DNA of 64,000 bases from Taklimakanibacter deserti (GTDB lineage Bacteria; Pseudomonadota; Alphaproteobacteria; Rhizobiales; Aestuariivirgaceae), in contig QORU01000002.1 in the NCBI GenBank assembly GCA_003574785.1, positions 124,001 through 188,000 of the forward strand. Direction: 5' to 3'. Positions 19,938 to 30,432 of the stretch are shown in pieces; within the stretch, counting starts at the first letter, position 1; every line of letters begins with the position of its first letter. Position numbers and translations under genes: made by a program. Under the pieces are notes generated by a model. It searched no databases and was not told the origin of the DNA. It worked only from the letters and a program-made list of their open reading frames with translations.

Positions 19938-20246
19938 TCAGCCCTTCATGAGATTGATGTCTTCGACCGCGATGGTGCCGCGGTTGCGGAAATAGACGAC
20001 GAGGATGGCAAGGCCGATCGCCGCCTCGGCGGCGGCGACGGTCAGCACGAAGAGCGCGAAGACCTGGCCCATCAGGTCGTTGAGATAGGCCGAGAAGGCG
20101 ACGAAATTGATGTTGACCGCGAGCAGCATGAGCTCGATCGACATCAGGATGATGATGACGTTCTTGCGGTTGAGGAAAATGCCGAAGACGCCGATGGTGA
20201 AGAGGATGGCGGCGACGGTGAGAAAATGTCCGAGCGTGATTTCCAT
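19938..20246 (-). CDS. nuoK: NADH-quinone oxidoreductase subunit K
   Basis: Three-helix membrane subunit of 102 residues, the family's normal size. The sequence [19 protein letters not shown] carries the Glu that forms part of the central hydrophilic proton axis, and a second one lies in [14 protein letters not shown]. The gene starts two bases after the nuoJ stop and is followed by nuoL. Confidence 0.95.
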   Translation of the reverse strand: MEITLGHFLTVAAILFTIGVFGIFLNRKNVIIILMSIELMLLAVNINFVAFSAYLNDLMGQVFALFVLTVAAAEAAIGLAILVVYFRNRGTIAVEDINLMKG

Positions 20247-20248
20247 CG

Positions 20249-20860
20249 TCAGATCCCCTGCCCCGGCTTGACCTGGCGGACTTCGATAGCGGTGGCGGGG
20301 CCCCGCGCTACTTGATCGGCGACGTTCTGGCGCTTGACGCCCGCCTTGTGGCGAAGGGTGAGCACGATGGCACCGATCATCGCGACCAGCAGCACCAGTC
20401 CCGCCACCTGGAAATAGAAGAAGTATTTCGTATAGAGGATCAGGCCGAGCGCCTCGGTATTGGTCACCCCGTTCTGGGTGGCGATCGGCTCGGCGATCTT
20501 ACCGCCCGAGCCTGAGAAATGCCAGGAGCCCAGCACCAGCAGCAATTCGACGAGCAGGATCATGCCGACGGCGCCGCCGATCGGCAGATAGCTCAGCATG
20601 CCTTCGCGCAATTCGGCGAAATCGACATCGAGCATCATCACCACGAAGAGGAACAGCACCGCGACCGCGCCGACATAGACGACGACCAGGATCAAGGCCA
20701 GGAATTCGGCGCCCATGAGGATGAAGAGGCCCGCGGCATTGAAGAAGGTCAGGATCAGGAACAGCACCGAATGGACGGGATTGCGCGATGAAATGACCAT
20801 CACCGCGGCGGCGCAGGCCACCACGGAGAACAGATAGAAGAACAAACTCGCGACCGTCAT
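20249..20860 (-). CDS. nuoJ: NADH-quinone oxidoreductase subunit J
   Basis: Membrane subunit of 203 residues with five helices. The pattern [52 protein letters not shown] is diagnostic for the ND6-like family, including the pi-bulge helix that couples quinone reduction to proton movement. A hydrophilic tail of about 35 residues follows the last helix. It starts 27 bases after nuoI, the second widest gap in the nuo operon, and ends two bases before nuoK. Confidence 0.95.
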   Translation of the reverse strand: MTVASLFFYLFSVVACAAAVMVISSRNPVHSVLFLILTFFNAAGLFILMGAEFLALILVVVYVGAVAVLFLFVVMMLDVDFAELREGMLSYLPIGGAVGMILLVELLLVLGSWHFSGSGGKIAEPIATQNGVTNTEALGLILYTKYFFYFQVAGLVLLVAMIGAIVLTLRHKAGVKRQNVADQVARGPATAIEVRQVKPGQGI

Positions 20861-20887
20861 AGTCCCCTCAATCCTTAAGGCCTGCCC

Positions 20888-21376
20888 TTAGCGATAGGGT
20901 GCGTCGAGCGCAAGATTCCTGGCGATCTCGCGCTCCCAGCGATCGCCATTGGCCAGAAGCTTGTCCTTGTCGAACAGAAGCTCCTCGCGGGTTTCCGTGG
21001 CGAACTCGAAATTCGGTCCCTCGACGATGGCATCGACCGGGCAGGCCTCCTGGCAGAAGCCGCAATAGATGCACTTCACCATGTCGATGTCGTAGCGCGT
21101 GGTGCGCCTGGTGCCGTCATTGCGCCTTGGCCCCGCCTCGATGGTGATCGCCTGGGCCGGGCAGATCGCCTCGCAGAGCTTGCACGCGATGCAGCGCTCC
21201 TCGCCATTGGGATAGCGCCTCAGCGCATGCTCGCCGCGGAAGCGCGGCGAAACCGGTCCCTTCTCGAAGGGGTAGTTCAGCGTCGCCTTGGGGGCGAAGA
21301 AGTAGCGCAGCGCCAGCCAGGTGGCGGAGACGAATTCGCGCAGGAACAGCTGGCGGCCAGCTTGAGCCAGTCTCAT
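20888..21376 (-). CDS. nuoI: NADH-quinone oxidoreductase subunit I
   Basis: Peripheral-arm ferredoxin-like subunit of 162 residues binding two [4Fe-4S] clusters (N6a, N6b) that pass electrons towards N2. Both cysteine motifs are present: [12 protein letters not shown] and [12 protein letters not shown]. The start at 21376 leaves 4 bases after the preceding small gene; the ATG four codons further upstream (21388) would overlap that gene and is less likely. The N-terminal helix ([20 protein letters not shown]) anchors it to the membrane arm. Confidence 0.94.
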   Translation of the reverse strand: MRLAQAGRQLFLREFVSATWLALRYFFAPKATLNYPFEKGPVSPRFRGEHALRRYPNGEERCIACKLCEAICPAQAITIEAGPRRNDGTRRTTRYDIDMVKCIYCGFCQEACPVDAIVEGPNFEFATETREELLFDKDKLLANGDRWEREIARNLALDAPYR

Positions 21377-21380
21377 GACA

Positions 21381-21620
21381 TCACCCATTCAGGAACATAT
21401 TGCCCAGCAGGAACCCGGCGACCGGGAACAGCACGAGGCTCACCACATAGATAACCCGCGAGACCTTGATCGGATCCGGTCCTTGCGTTCCGGTCACCTT
21501 CGCTTTTTCGTACCTGGCGCTGAGTATGGGATAGATGAAGCGATGGAATATCCACAGGCACAGCAGGCCCAGGACCGAGAAAACCAGGAGCCCCAACACA
21601 TTGCTGAAGGAGAAGTCCAT
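21381..21620 (-). CDS. Small two-helix membrane protein between nuoH and nuoI
   Basis: Predicted membrane protein of 79 residues, family not recognised. It has two hydrophobic segments ([26 protein letters not shown] and [21 protein letters not shown]) joined by a charged loop ([22 protein letters not shown]). The ATG at 21620 lies about 8 bases after AGGGG; a GTG three codons upstream is an alternative. It fits exactly between the nuoH stop and nuoI start on the same strand. That position implies co-expression with complex I and possibly a role as an accessory or assembly subunit. The 14 core subunits are all present without it. Confidence 0.75.
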   Translation of the reverse strand: MDFSFSNVLGLLVFSVLGLLCLWIFHRFIYPILSARYEKAKVTGTQGPDPIKVSRVIYVVSLVLFPVAGFLLGNMFLNG

Positions 21621-21632
21621 GCTCCGCACCCC

Positions 21633-22670
21633 TCATGGCAGCCACCCGAAAGTCACCAGGACGCCCGCGGTCAGCGCCACCCAGAACAGCGACAGCGGCA
21701 GGAACACCTTCCAGCCGAGGCGCATGAGCTGGTCGTAGCGGTAGCGCGGGACGATCGCCTTCACCATGGCGAACATGAAGAAGACGAAGCACAGCTTGAT
21801 CAGGAACCAGATGACGCCCGGCACCAGGTTGAGAGGCCAGATGTCGATCGGCGGCAGCCAGCCGCCGAGGAACAGGATGGTCGTCATCGCGCACATCAGG
21901 ATGATGGCGATGTATTCACCCAGCATGAAGAGCAGATAGGGCGTCGATGAATATTCGACCATGAAGCCGGCCACGAGCTCCGATTCCGCCTCGCCCAGGT
22001 CGAAGGGCGGACGGTTCGTTTCCGCCAGCGCCGAGACGAAGAAGACGATGAACATCGGCAAGAGCGGCAGCCAGTACCAGTTGAGGAAGGCGAGCCACGG
22101 CAGGCCGATCATGGTGGCAAGCCCGGTCTCCTGCGACTTCACGATGGCGGTGAGGTTGAGCGAGCCGGCGCAGAGCAGCACCGTGATGATGACGAAGCCG
22201 ATCGAGACCTCGTAGGACACCATTTGCGCCGCCGCACGCAGCGCCGAGAGGAAGGGATATTTCGAGTTCGACGCCCAGCCCCCCATGATCACGCCATAGA
22301 CGCCGAGGGACGAGATGGCGAGGAGATAGAGGATGCCGACATTGAGGTCGGCGATCGCCCAGCCCTGATCGAGGGGGATGACGGCCCAAGCGGCAAGCGA
22401 GAGAAGTGCCGTGACCAAGGGTGCGATGATGAACACGCCCTTGTTGGAGCCATCGGGAATGATGACTTCCTTGAACACGAATTTGAGCAGGTCGGCGAAG
22501 GACTGCAGCACGCCCCAGGGCCCGACGACATTGGGACCGCGGCGCATCTGCACCGCCGCCCAGACCTTGCGGTCGGCATAGAGCAGGAAGGCAGTCACGA
22601 TCAGAAGTGCTACGAGGAGCGCCACGCTCTGCAGCGCGATCAAGCCGACGGTGAAAATAATCTCGTTCAT
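21633..22670 (-). CDS. nuoH: NADH-quinone oxidoreductase subunit H
   Basis: Membrane subunit of 345 residues at the junction of the two arms, forming much of the quinone chamber. Family signatures are [31 protein letters not shown] and [26 protein letters not shown], whose acidic residues line the entrance to the proton path. ATG at 22670 begins one base before the nuoG stop region and gives the normal N-terminus ([10 protein letters not shown]). The 12-base gap to the small membrane gene is short. Confidence 0.95.
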   Translation of the reverse strand: MNEIIFTVGLIALQSVALLVALLIVTAFLLYADRKVWAAVQMRRGPNVVGPWGVLQSFADLLKFVFKEVIIPDGSNKGVFIIAPLVTALLSLAAWAVIPLDQGWAIADLNVGILYLLAISSLGVYGVIMGGWASNSKYPFLSALRAAAQMVSYEVSIGFVIITVLLCAGSLNLTAIVKSQETGLATMIGLPWLAFLNWYWLPLLPMFIVFFVSALAETNRPPFDLGEAESELVAGFMVEYSSTPYLLFMLGEYIAIILMCAMTTILFLGGWLPPIDIWPLNLVPGVIWFLIKLCFVFFMFAMVKAIVPRYRYDQLMRLGWKVFLPLSLFWVALTAGVLVTFGWLP

Positions 22671-22671
22671 G

Positions 22672-24744
22672 TCACTCCGCCGCCTCGAGCCGGACCTCGT
22701 TCCGCAAGGCCGAACATTCGGCCATGATGCGCGATGCGCGCGCAATGGGATTGGTCTGATAGAAATCCTTGACCGGCGAGACGAAGGCCTCGCCCGACAT
22801 CTCGCCGCCTTGGGCAAGCGCGTCGAGATCGCCCGCGTCTGCCTTCGCCACGTGATCGAGGCGGACGAGATGCGGGACTTTCTCATACATCGCGCGGCGA
22901 AGCTCGGCGAGCGAGTTCCAGGGCTGGGTTGCGCCCAGTACTTCCGACAGGGCGCGCAGGATCGCCCAATCCTCGCGCGCCTCGCCCGGCGGGAAGGTGG
23001 CGCGCCGCGTCATTTGCGGACGGCCTTCGGTGTTCACATAGGTGACCGACTTCTCGGTGTAAGCGGCGCCCGGAAGAATGACATCGGCGCGATGGGCGCT
23101 CCTGTCGCCATGGCTTCCCTGATAGACGACGAAGCACGACCCTTGCGGCGGCAATTCCACCTCATCGGCGCCGAGGAGGAAGAGCATGTCGAGCTCGCCC
23201 GCTTGGGCTGAAGCGAGAATGTCGCGCGTGGACTTGCCGCCATCGCCCGGCAGAGCGCCAACGTCGAGCGCGCCGACGCGGCCCGCCGCCGTATGCAGCA
23301 CGTTGAAGCCGTTCCAGCCGTCCTTGACGGCACCCACGGCCTTGGCCGCCTTGAAGGCCGCGGCGAGCACGGCCGCGCCATCGGGACGGGCGATTGCGCC
23401 CTGCCCCACAATGAAGATGATCTTCTGGCCCTTCACCCGCTCGTCACTGGCAAGGCGGGCGAGGCTCTCGGGGCCGGCGCCCAGATGCGTGTAGCCATAA
23501 TTGAGATCGGTCTTCTCGCCGATGACGCCGATGAAGACATTGCCCCTGATCCAGCGCTTGCGGATGCGGGCATTGAGGACCGAGGCTTCGAAGCGCGGAT
23601 TGGTGCCGATGAGCACGATCGAATCCGCTTCCTCGATGCCGGCAATGGTCGTGTTGAAGAGATAGCCGGCGCGGCCACCCTTGTCGCCGAGCGGCGTCCC
23701 GTCCTGACGGCAGTCGATATTGGCGATGCCGAGAGACGTCGCGAGCTCTTTGATCGAGAAAGCCTCCTCGGCGCCCACGAGATCCCCCAGGATGATGCCG
23801 ATGCGCTCAGGGCGCGTGCCTTTGACCTTTTCGTCGATGCGGGCGAAGGCCTCGGGCCATGAGGCAGCCCGCAGCTTGCCGATCTCGCGGATATAGGGCC
23901 GGTCGAGACGCTGGGTTCTGAGACCATCCCACACGAAGCGGGTCTTGTCCGAGATCCACTCCTCGTTCACGTCCTCATGGGTTCGCGGCAGGATGCGCAT
24001 CACCTCGCGCCCCCTCGAATCGACGCGGATATTGGAGCCCACCGCATCCATCGCATCGATGGTCTCGGTCTTGGTCAATTCCCAGGGACGCGCCTTGAAC
24101 TCATAGGGCTTCGACGTCAGCGCGCCGACCGGGCAGAGATCGATCACATTGCCCTGGAGCTCCGACGTCATGGCGCGCTCGAGATAGGTGGTGATCTCCA
24201 TGTCCTCGCCGCGGCCGATGGCGCCCAGTTCCTCGACGCCGCCGACCTCCGTCGTGAAGCGCACGCAGCGGGTGCACTGGATGCAGCGGTTCATCGAGGT
24301 CTTGACCAGGGGCCCGATGAATTTGTCCTCGACCGCGCGCTTGTTCTCGGCGAAGCGGTTCTTGTCGATGCCATAGGCCATGGCCTGGTCCTGCAGGTCG
24401 CATTCGCCGCCCTGGTCGCAGATCGGGCAATCGAGCGGATGGTTGATGAGCAGGAATTCCATCACCCCTTCGCGCGCCTTCTTGACGACGGGGGTCCTGG
24501 TGTTCACTTCCGGCGCTTCGCCATTGGGACCCGGCCGCAAGTCGTTGACCGACATGGCGCAAGAAGCCTGCGGCTTCGGCATGCCCTTCACCTCGACCAG
24601 GCACATGCGGCAATTGCCGGCGATCGACAGGCGCTCGTGATAGCAAAAGCGCGGCACTTCGGCGCCCGCCATCTCGCAAGCCTGCAGCAGCGTCGTGCCG
24701 TTCTCGACTTCGATCTCGGTGCCGTCGACTTTCAGTTTCGGCAT
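22672..24744 (-). CDS. nuoG: NADH-quinone oxidoreductase subunit G
   Basis: Large iron-sulfur subunit of 690 residues in the NADH module. The N-terminus has the [2Fe-2S] ligands ([16 protein letters not shown]) and then [4Fe-4S] sites [25 protein letters not shown] and [10 protein letters not shown]. The C-terminal two thirds is the molybdopterin-enzyme-like fold that has lost its cofactor. The start at 24744 ([16 protein letters not shown]) lies 7 bases after nuoF; an upstream in-frame ATG would overlap nuoF by 35 bases. Confidence 0.95.
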   Translation of the reverse strand: MPKLKVDGTEIEVENGTTLLQACEMAGAEVPRFCYHERLSIAGNCRMCLVEVKGMPKPQASCAMSVNDLRPGPNGEAPEVNTRTPVVKKAREGVMEFLLINHPLDCPICDQGGECDLQDQAMAYGIDKNRFAENKRAVEDKFIGPLVKTSMNRCIQCTRCVRFTTEVGGVEELGAIGRGEDMEITTYLERAMTSELQGNVIDLCPVGALTSKPYEFKARPWELTKTETIDAMDAVGSNIRVDSRGREVMRILPRTHEDVNEEWISDKTRFVWDGLRTQRLDRPYIREIGKLRAASWPEAFARIDEKVKGTRPERIGIILGDLVGAEEAFSIKELATSLGIANIDCRQDGTPLGDKGGRAGYLFNTTIAGIEEADSIVLIGTNPRFEASVLNARIRKRWIRGNVFIGVIGEKTDLNYGYTHLGAGPESLARLASDERVKGQKIIFIVGQGAIARPDGAAVLAAAFKAAKAVGAVKDGWNGFNVLHTAAGRVGALDVGALPGDGGKSTRDILASAQAGELDMLFLLGADEVELPPQGSCFVVYQGSHGDRSAHRADVILPGAAYTEKSVTYVNTEGRPQMTRRATFPPGEAREDWAILRALSEVLGATQPWNSLAELRRAMYEKVPHLVRLDHVAKADAGDLDALAQGGEMSGEAFVSPVKDFYQTNPIARASRIMAECSALRNEVRLEAAE

Positions 24745-24751
24745 AGTGTCC

Positions 24752-26059
24752 TCACTCGGCGGCCTGAAGGCGCACAGCGCCCTCATGGTCGGGATTGGCC
24801 GAATATTGATCGATGCGCTCCTCGATCACATGGCGGAAATGGCGGATGAGGCCCTGGACCGGCCAGGCCGCGGCATCGCCAAGCGCGCAGATCGTATGGC
24901 CTTCGATCTGGTAGGTCACATCGAGCAGCATGTCGATCTCGCGCTTCTCGGCGCGGCCTTCGGCCATACGGGTCAGGACGCGCCACATCCAGCCCGTGCC
25001 TTCGCGGCAGGGCGTGCACTGGCCGCAGCTCTCATGCTTGTAGAAATAAGCCAGGCGGGCAATGGCGCGGATGATGTCGGTCGACTTGTCCATGACGATG
25101 ACGGCCGCGGTGCCGAGGCCCGATTTGAGATTGCGCAGCGAATCGAAATCCATCGGGCAGTCGATGATCTGGTCGGCCGGCACGCAAGGCACTGACGCGC
25201 CGCCCGGGATGACCGCGAGCAGATTGTCCCAGCCGCCGCGGATGCCGCCGCAATGCTTGTCGATGAGCTCGCGGAAGGGAATGCCCATCGCTTCTTCGAC
25301 ATTGCACTGCTTGTTGACGTGGCCCGAGATGCAGAAGAGCTTGGTGCCGACATTGTTGGGCCGGCCGATCGAGGAGAACCAGGCGGCGCCGCGGCGCATG
25401 ATGGTGCCGGCGACCGCGATCGATTCGACATTGTTGATGGTGGTGGGCGCGCCATAGAGGCCGACATTGGCCGGGAATGGCGGCTTCATGCGCGGCAGGC
25501 CTTTCTTGCCCTCGAGGCTTTCGAGCATCGCCGTCTCTTCGCCGCAGATATAGGCGCCGGCGCCATGGTGGACATAGAGGTCGAAGTCCCAGCCATGGAT
25601 GTTGTTCTTGCCGATAAGGCGGGCCTCATAGGCCTGGTCGATCGCGGCCTGCAAGCGCTCGCGCTCGCGGATGAATTCGCCGCGCACATATATATAGCCG
25701 ACATGGGCGGCCATCGCGGCGCCCGCGATCAGGCAGCCTTCGACGAGCAGATGCGGATCATGGCGCATGATCTCGCGGTCCTTGCAGGTGCCGGGCTCGG
25801 ATTCATCCGCATTGACCACCAGGTAATGCGGCCGCTCGCCGATCTGCTTCGGCATGAAGGACCATTTGAGGCCGGTCGGGAAGCCGGCGCCGCCGCGCCC
25901 GCGCAGCCCCGAGGCCTTCATCTCGTTGACCATCCAGTCGCGGCCCTTGTCGATGAACGACCTCACGTCCACCCAGCAGCCGCGCTTCCTCGCGCCATCG
26001 AGGCCCCAGTCATGGAGGCCATAGAGATTGGTGAAGATGCGATCCTTATCTGCGAGCAT
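24752..26059 (-). CDS. nuoF: NADH-quinone oxidoreductase subunit F
   Basis: NADH- and FMN-binding subunit of 435 residues where electrons enter complex I. The FMN/NADH glycine loop is [18 protein letters not shown], the nucleotide region reads [13 protein letters not shown], and the N3 [4Fe-4S] cluster ligands are in [15 protein letters not shown] with a later Cys in [13 protein letters not shown]. The gene starts 6 bases after nuoE, consistent with a stable E-F pair. Confidence 0.95.
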   Translation of the reverse strand: MLADKDRIFTNLYGLHDWGLDGARKRGCWVDVRSFIDKGRDWMVNEMKASGLRGRGGAGFPTGLKWSFMPKQIGERPHYLVVNADESEPGTCKDREIMRHDPHLLVEGCLIAGAAMAAHVGYIYVRGEFIRERERLQAAIDQAYEARLIGKNNIHGWDFDLYVHHGAGAYICGEETAMLESLEGKKGLPRMKPPFPANVGLYGAPTTINNVESIAVAGTIMRRGAAWFSSIGRPNNVGTKLFCISGHVNKQCNVEEAMGIPFRELIDKHCGGIRGGWDNLLAVIPGGASVPCVPADQIIDCPMDFDSLRNLKSGLGTAAVIVMDKSTDIIRAIARLAYFYKHESCGQCTPCREGTGWMWRVLTRMAEGRAEKREIDMLLDVTYQIEGHTICALGDAAAWPVQGLIRHFRHVIEERIDQYSANPDHEGAVRLQAAE

Positions 26060-26065
26060 CGTTCA

Positions 26066-27199
26066 TCACTTTCCCGGTTTCTCGCCGACGGCATTGTCGG
26101 GCCGCCAGCCTGTCGCAAGCTTCTGCGCCTGCTTCACCCATTCGTCGCGCTCGGCCCGGCCCTTGAAGCCTTCGAGCCTGGCATCGACCCATTTGAGCTC
26201 CGCCCTGGTCCATGAGGCGATCTGGTCGAAATGCCACACGCCCATGTCATGCAGCATCTTCTCGAGCTTGGGACCGACGCCCCAGATGAGCTTGAGATCA
26301 TCGCCCTTGCCCGAGCGCGGCTGTGTAAGAAGCTCGGGCTTGCTTTCCACTCTATCGGCCGGAGCGGCCGTTTCGGGCTTCTTGGGCTGCGCCCCGGCCT
26401 TCTCTTCCATCTTTGCCAGCGCTACCGGCGCCTCGGCGGTCTTGACCGGTGACGGCGACTTCACCGCGGGTGCCGTCTCGGCTGCGGCGGGCTGCGGCTT
26501 GGCCGCATTCGATGGCGGTGCCGCAGCCGCGGGCTGGGCCGGAGGCGCAGGCGGCGGCGCTTCCATGCGCGTGAAGGTCCGCTCCTTGCCGTAGAGCGCC
26601 TTGTCGGTGAGGCTCGTCAATTCGCCTTCGGGAGCCGAGAACTGGCGGCCATTCTGCGGGCCGGGCTTCGGCCTCTTGCCGTTCGCATAGAAGTCGAGCA
26701 CCTTCTCGAAGGTTTCGGGCGTCAGGTCCTCGTAAGTGTCGCTCCAGATCTGCACCATCGGCGCATTCACGCAGGCGCCGAGGCATTCGACCTCTTCCCA
26801 GGAGAAATCGCCATCGGCCGAGAGATGATGCTGCTCGGGGCTGATACGATGACGACAGACCTTCATCAGCTCTTCCGAGCCTCTCAGCATGCATGGCGTC
26901 GTGCCGCAGACCTGGACATGCGCCTTCCGGCCTACCGGCGAGAGCTGGAACATGGTGTAGAAGGTCGCGACCTCATAGACGCGGATGAAGCTCATGCCGA
27001 GCATATCGGCGACATATTCCATCGCCGGCCTGGACACCCAGCCCTCATTTTGCTCCTGGGCGCGCCACAAAAGCGGGATCACGGCGGAAGCCTGCTTGCC
27101 TTCGGGATATTTCCTGATCGCCTCCTTGGCCCAGATGAGGTTCGCCGGGGTGAAGGCAAAGCTCTCCGGCTGAACGGGATCGAGACGGCGCACGCTCAT
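26066..27199 (-). CDS. nuoE: NADH-quinone oxidoreductase subunit E with extended C-terminus
   Basis: Thioredoxin-fold [2Fe-2S] (N1a) subunit; the core is residues 1-200, with ligands in [13 protein letters not shown] and [10 protein letters not shown]. The protein is 377 residues, about twice the usual 160-220. The extra part is a Pro/Ala-rich linker (about 205-300) followed by a globular domain (about 305-377) with [30 protein letters not shown], which looks like a helix-hairpin-helix or SAM-like fold found in other proteins after Ala/Pro linkers. Such long NuoE forms are known to me from Rhizobiales. Its ATG overlaps the nuoD stop by 4 bases. Confidence 0.93.
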   Translation of the reverse strand: MSVRRLDPVQPESFAFTPANLIWAKEAIRKYPEGKQASAVIPLLWRAQEQNEGWVSRPAMEYVADMLGMSFIRVYEVATFYTMFQLSPVGRKAHVQVCGTTPCMLRGSEELMKVCRHRISPEQHHLSADGDFSWEEVECLGACVNAPMVQIWSDTYEDLTPETFEKVLDFYANGKRPKPGPQNGRQFSAPEGELTSLTDKALYGKERTFTRMEAPPPAPPAQPAAAAPPSNAAKPQPAAAETAPAVKSPSPVKTAEAPVALAKMEEKAGAQPKKPETAAPADRVESKPELLTQPRSGKGDDLKLIWGVGPKLEKMLHDMGVWHFDQIASWTRAELKWVDARLEGFKGRAERDEWVKQAQKLATGWRPDNAVGEKPGK

Positions 27200-28401
27200 C
27201 TATCAACCTCACCAAACACGATATCGAGCGAGCCGAGCACGGCGCTGACATCCGCCAGCATGTGGCCGCGGCACATGAAGTCCATCGCCTGGAGATGGGC
27301 GAAGCCCGGCGCCCTGATCTTGCAGCGATAGGGCTTGTTGGTGCCGTCGGAGACGAGATAGACGCCGAACTCGCCCTTGGGCGCCTCGACCGCGGCATAG
27401 ACCTCGCCGACCGGCACCTTGTAGCCCTCGGTATAGAGCTTGAAGTGATGGATGAGCGCTTCCATCGAGCGCTTCATCTCAGCCCGCTTGGGCGGCACCA
27501 CCTTGCCGTCCATCGAGGTGATCGGCGTCTTGCCGTCGGCCGAATTCAGCTTCTCGATGCACTGCTTCATGATGCGCACCGACTGGCGCATCTCTTCCAT
27601 GCGGATCAGGTAGCGGTCGTAGCAGTCGCCGTTCTTGCCGATCGGGATATCGAAATCGAGCTCGCTGTAGCACTCATAGGGCTGCGCCTTGCGCAGGTCC
27701 CAGGCGGCGCCCGAGCCTCTCACCATCACGCCGGAAAATCCCCAGGCGAAGCAGTCATCGAGCTTGACCACGCCGATATCGACATTGCGCTGCTTGAAGA
27801 TGCGGTTGTCGGTGAGGAGCCCCTCGATGTCGTCGAGCACCTTGGGATGATGCTCGCAGAAGGTCCAGATGTCGTCGACGAGCTTCTGCGGCAGGTCCTG
27901 GTGCACACCGCCGGGGCGCACATAGGCCGCATGCATGCGCGAGCCCGAGGCCCGCTCATAGAAGACCATGAGCTTCTCGCGTTCCTCGAAGCCCCAGAGC
28001 GGCGGCGTCAAGGCGCCGACGTCCATGGCCTGGGTCGTGACATTGAGGAGATGCGACAGCAACCGGCCGATCTCGGAATAGAGCACGCGGATGAGCTGGC
28101 CGCGCTTCGGCACGGTGATGCCGAGGAGGCGCTCGACGCCGAGCGCGAAAGCATGCTCCTGGTTCATCGGTGCGACATAGTCGAGCCGGTCGAAATAGGG
28201 CACGGCCTGGAGATAGGTCTTGTGCTCGATCAGCTTCTCGGTGCCGCGATGCAGCAGGCCGATATGCGGATCGACGCGCGTCACCACCTCGCCGTCGAGC
28301 TCGAGGACGAGGCGCAGCACGCCATGGGCCGCCGGATGCTGCGGCCCGAAATTGATGGTGAAGTTGCGGATGTCGGCTTCGGCGGTCGTCGCGGTCGTCA
28401 T
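27196..28401 (-). CDS. nuoD: NADH-quinone oxidoreductase subunit D
   Basis: 49-kDa subunit of 401 residues, related to the hydrogenase large subunit, forming the quinone head-group site with NuoB. Conserved pieces include [22 protein letters not shown] (the His of the quinone pocket), [21 protein letters not shown] and the C-terminal [14 protein letters not shown]. The N-terminal extension is short. It overlaps both nuoC and nuoE by 4 bases, so translation is coupled along C-D-E. Confidence 0.95.
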   Translation of the reverse strand: MTTATTAEADIRNFTINFGPQHPAAHGVLRLVLELDGEVVTRVDPHIGLLHRGTEKLIEHKTYLQAVPYFDRLDYVAPMNQEHAFALGVERLLGITVPKRGQLIRVLYSEIGRLLSHLLNVTTQAMDVGALTPPLWGFEEREKLMVFYERASGSRMHAAYVRPGGVHQDLPQKLVDDIWTFCEHHPKVLDDIEGLLTDNRIFKQRNVDIGVVKLDDCFAWGFSGVMVRGSGAAWDLRKAQPYECYSELDFDIPIGKNGDCYDRYLIRMEEMRQSVRIMKQCIEKLNSADGKTPITSMDGKVVPPKRAEMKRSMEALIHHFKLYTEGYKVPVGEVYAAVEAPKGEFGVYLVSDGTNKPYRCKIRAPGFAHLQAMDFMCRGHMLADVSAVLGSLDIVFGEVDR

Positions 28402-29000
28402 GGCTTGGCCTTCTCGTCGCCGGGAAGGACATAGTCGGTGCCTTCCCAGGGCGACAGATAGTCGAACTTGCGGAATTCCTGGACGAGCTTCACCGGCTCG
28501 TAGACGACGCGCTTCTGCAAGTCGTCATAGCGCACCTCGACATGGCCGGTGAGCGGGAAGTCCTTGCGCAAGGGGTGGCCTGAGAAGCCATAGTCGGTCA
28601 GGATGCGGCGCAGGTCCGGGTGCCCTGAGAACAGCACGCCATAGAGATCGAAGGTCTCGCGCTCATACCAGTCGGCGGCCGGAAAAACGCTGATGACGCT
28701 CGGCACCGGCGTTTCCTCGTCGGTCCTGACCTTCACGCGGATGCGCTGGTTCTTGTAGGGGCTGAGCAGATGATAGACGACATCGAAGCGCTTCTCGCGC
28801 TCGGGGTAGTCGGCGCCGCAAATGTCGATGAAGCAGACGAAGCGGCATTCGGCGTCATCGCGCAGGAAGCGCAAGGTCTTGATGATCTGCTGGGGCTCCG
28901 CCTCGATATTGAGCTCGCCATAGGTGATCGAGCTCTCGAGGACAGCCGGGCCCATCCGGCCGGCGATGTGGGCGCTCAAGGCTTTCAGGCTTTCCGACAT
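28398..29000 (-). CDS. nuoC: NADH-quinone oxidoreductase subunit C
   Basis: 30-kDa subunit of 200 residues in the hydrophilic arm. The signature [14 protein letters not shown] is seen here as [27 protein letters not shown], followed by [39 protein letters not shown], which is the strongest fingerprint of the family. ATG at 29000 shares one base with the nuoB stop. NuoC and NuoD are separate here, not fused as in E. coli. Confidence 0.95.
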   Translation of the reverse strand: MSESLKALSAHIAGRMGPAVLESSITYGELNIEAEPQQIIKTLRFLRDDAECRFVCFIDICGADYPEREKRFDVVYHLLSPYKNQRIRVKVRTDEETPVPSVISVFPAADWYERETFDLYGVLFSGHPDLRRILTDYGFSGHPLRKDFPLTGHVEVRYDDLQKRVVYEPVKLVQEFRKFDYLSPWEGTDYVLPGDEKAKP

Positions 29001-29548
29001 CAGCGCTCCAATGTACCGACGCGACGGATCTTCTTTTGCAGCTGCAGGATGCCGTAGAGCAGCGCCTCGGCGGTCGGCGGGCAACCCGGCACATAGATGT
29101 CGATCGGCACGATGCGGTCGCAGCCCCTCACCACCGAATAGGAATAGTGGTAATAGCCGCCGCCATTGGCGCAGGAGCCCATGGAGATCACATAGCGGGG
29201 CTCCGGCATCTGGTCATAGACCTTGCGCAAAGCCGGGGCCATCTTGTTGGTCAGCGTGCCGGCGACGATCATGACGTCCGACTGGCGGGGCGACGCCCTG
29301 GGCGCGAAGCCGAAGCGCTCGACGTCATAGCGCGGCATCGAGACCTGCATCATCTCGACGGCGCAGCAGGCGAGCCCGAAGGTCATCCACATCAGCGAGC
29401 CGGTGCGGGCCCAGTTGATGAGGTCGTCGGAAGCGGTGACGAGGAAGCCCTTGTCGGCCAATTCGGCATTGATGCCGCTGAAATAGTCCTGCTGGCCCGG
29501 CGTGAGGATGCCCCCCTGCCCGGTTTTCGGAGTCTCGATCAATCCCAT
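29000..29548 (-). CDS. nuoB: NADH-quinone oxidoreductase subunit B
   Basis: 20-kDa subunit of 182 residues carrying cluster N2, the last iron-sulfur centre before quinone. The tandem cysteines ([11 protein letters not shown]) and the later [21 protein letters not shown] and [15 protein letters not shown] supply the ligands. ATG at 29548 overlaps the end of nuoA by 10 bases and gives the normal N-terminus. Confidence 0.95.
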   Translation of the reverse strand: MGLIETPKTGQGGILTPGQQDYFSGINAELADKGFLVTASDDLINWARTGSLMWMTFGLACCAVEMMQVSMPRYDVERFGFAPRASPRQSDVMIVAGTLTNKMAPALRKVYDQMPEPRYVISMGSCANGGGYYHYSYSVVRGCDRIVPIDIYVPGCPPTAEALLYGILQLQKKIRRVGTLER

Positions 29549-29904
29549 TCGAGCGCTCCTTTCCGCCACTCATAGATGAAGCCGATGGTGAGAACGATGA
29601 GGAAGATCATCATCGACCAGAAGCCGAGAATGCCGACCTTGCCGAGCGACACCGCCCAGGGAAACAGGAAGGCGACCTCGAGATCGAAGATGATGAAGAG
29701 GATGGAGACGAGATAGAATCGCACGTCGAATTTCATGCGCGCGTCGTCGAAGGCCTTGAAACCGCATTCATAGGCCGAGAGCTTTTCGGGGTCGGGCTTC
29801 CTGACCGCGATGATGATCGCCGACGCCATCAGGGCCAGGGCGATCGCTGCGGCAATGGCCATGAAAATGACGACCGGCAGATAGTCCTTGAACAGTTCGG
29901 GCAT
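29539..29904 (-). CDS. nuoA: NADH-quinone oxidoreductase subunit A
   Basis: Three-helix membrane subunit of 121 residues and the first gene of the nuo operon. The loop [43 protein letters not shown] contains the conserved Cys near the quinone tunnel and the acidic residues of the ND3 family. The long gene-poor stretch upstream should hold the operon promoter. Confidence 0.95.
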   Translation of the reverse strand: MPELFKDYLPVVIFMAIAAAIALALMASAIIIAVRKPDPEKLSAYECGFKAFDDARMKFDVRFYLVSILFIIFDLEVAFLFPWAVSLGKVGILGFWSMMIFLIVLTIGFIYEWRKGALEWD

Positions 29905-30301
29905 GTCCCTTGCCTCTTATTGCGCCTCAGTAAAGCGGCGTATTTCGCTGCCGTGGTAGCGCACCAAATGCTGCACTGCAAGCCAATTAGACCAATTCCA
30001 AAACTGGCGTCGGGAAAAGGTCCTTGTGACACTTTGTCATGGCCGCACAACGGTTTGGTGAAGCGCAAATCTTGCGCTTCCGATGCTTCGCCGGAAGCCC
30101 CTTAGGGTCATCCGGGACACTGCCGTCTGCTCTCCTTCTTGGACCTGTGAAGCAGATCGAATCGGCTCGCATCACCGCCTCAGCCTGTGCGGCCAAGACT
30201 CTGTGATATGAAAACGCCCGACCCGCCGCAAAGATCGATCGGCGGCATCGCGCAATGCTTGAATGGGAAGAAAGAGATAGCGCCTAAGCTCTTGAAATGC
30301 T
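29905..30301. other. Gene-free region upstream of nuoA
   Basis: This stretch between nuoA and tRNA-Asp shows no credible gene; the short frames here lack ribosome sites and family features. It should contain the nuo promoter, but no clear -35/-10 pair could be assigned. Its only marked structure is the perfect hairpin at 30060-30080. Confidence 0.6.
30060..30080. repeat. Perfect 9-bp inverted repeat upstream of nuoA
   Basis: GAAGCGCAA (30060-30068) pairs exactly with TTGCGCTTC (30072-30080) across a three-base loop. There is no T-run, so it is not a classical terminator. It lies about 155 bases upstream of the nuoA start and could act as an operator or mRNA hairpin for the operon. Confidence 0.5.
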
Positions 30302-30378
30302 TGGCGCGAGTGACGGGGCTCGAACCCGCGACCTTCGGCGTGACAGGCCGACGCTCTAACCAACTGAGCTACACCCGC
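30302..30378 (-). tRNA. tRNA-Asp (GTC)
   Basis: The reverse strand folds as a complete tRNA: acceptor GCGGGTG pairs with CACTCGC (one G-T pair), the D-arm is GTAGCTCAGTTGG, the anticodon stem is TCGGC/GCCGA with loop CTGTCAC, giving anticodon GTC (Asp), and the T-arm is GCGGGTTCGAGCCCCGT. The 3' CCA is encoded (30302-30304). It is transcribed towards the nuo operon. Confidence 0.95.
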
Positions 30379-30432
30379 TTTTGGCGTGGCGCGGTGATAG
30401 GGCAGGCTAACGCGGGTGTCAAGCAACGGCGC

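Noticed and set aside
18795..20315. 506-residue plus-strand frame under nuoL-nuoJ
   Set aside because: Antisense to strongly conserved genes; no start context.
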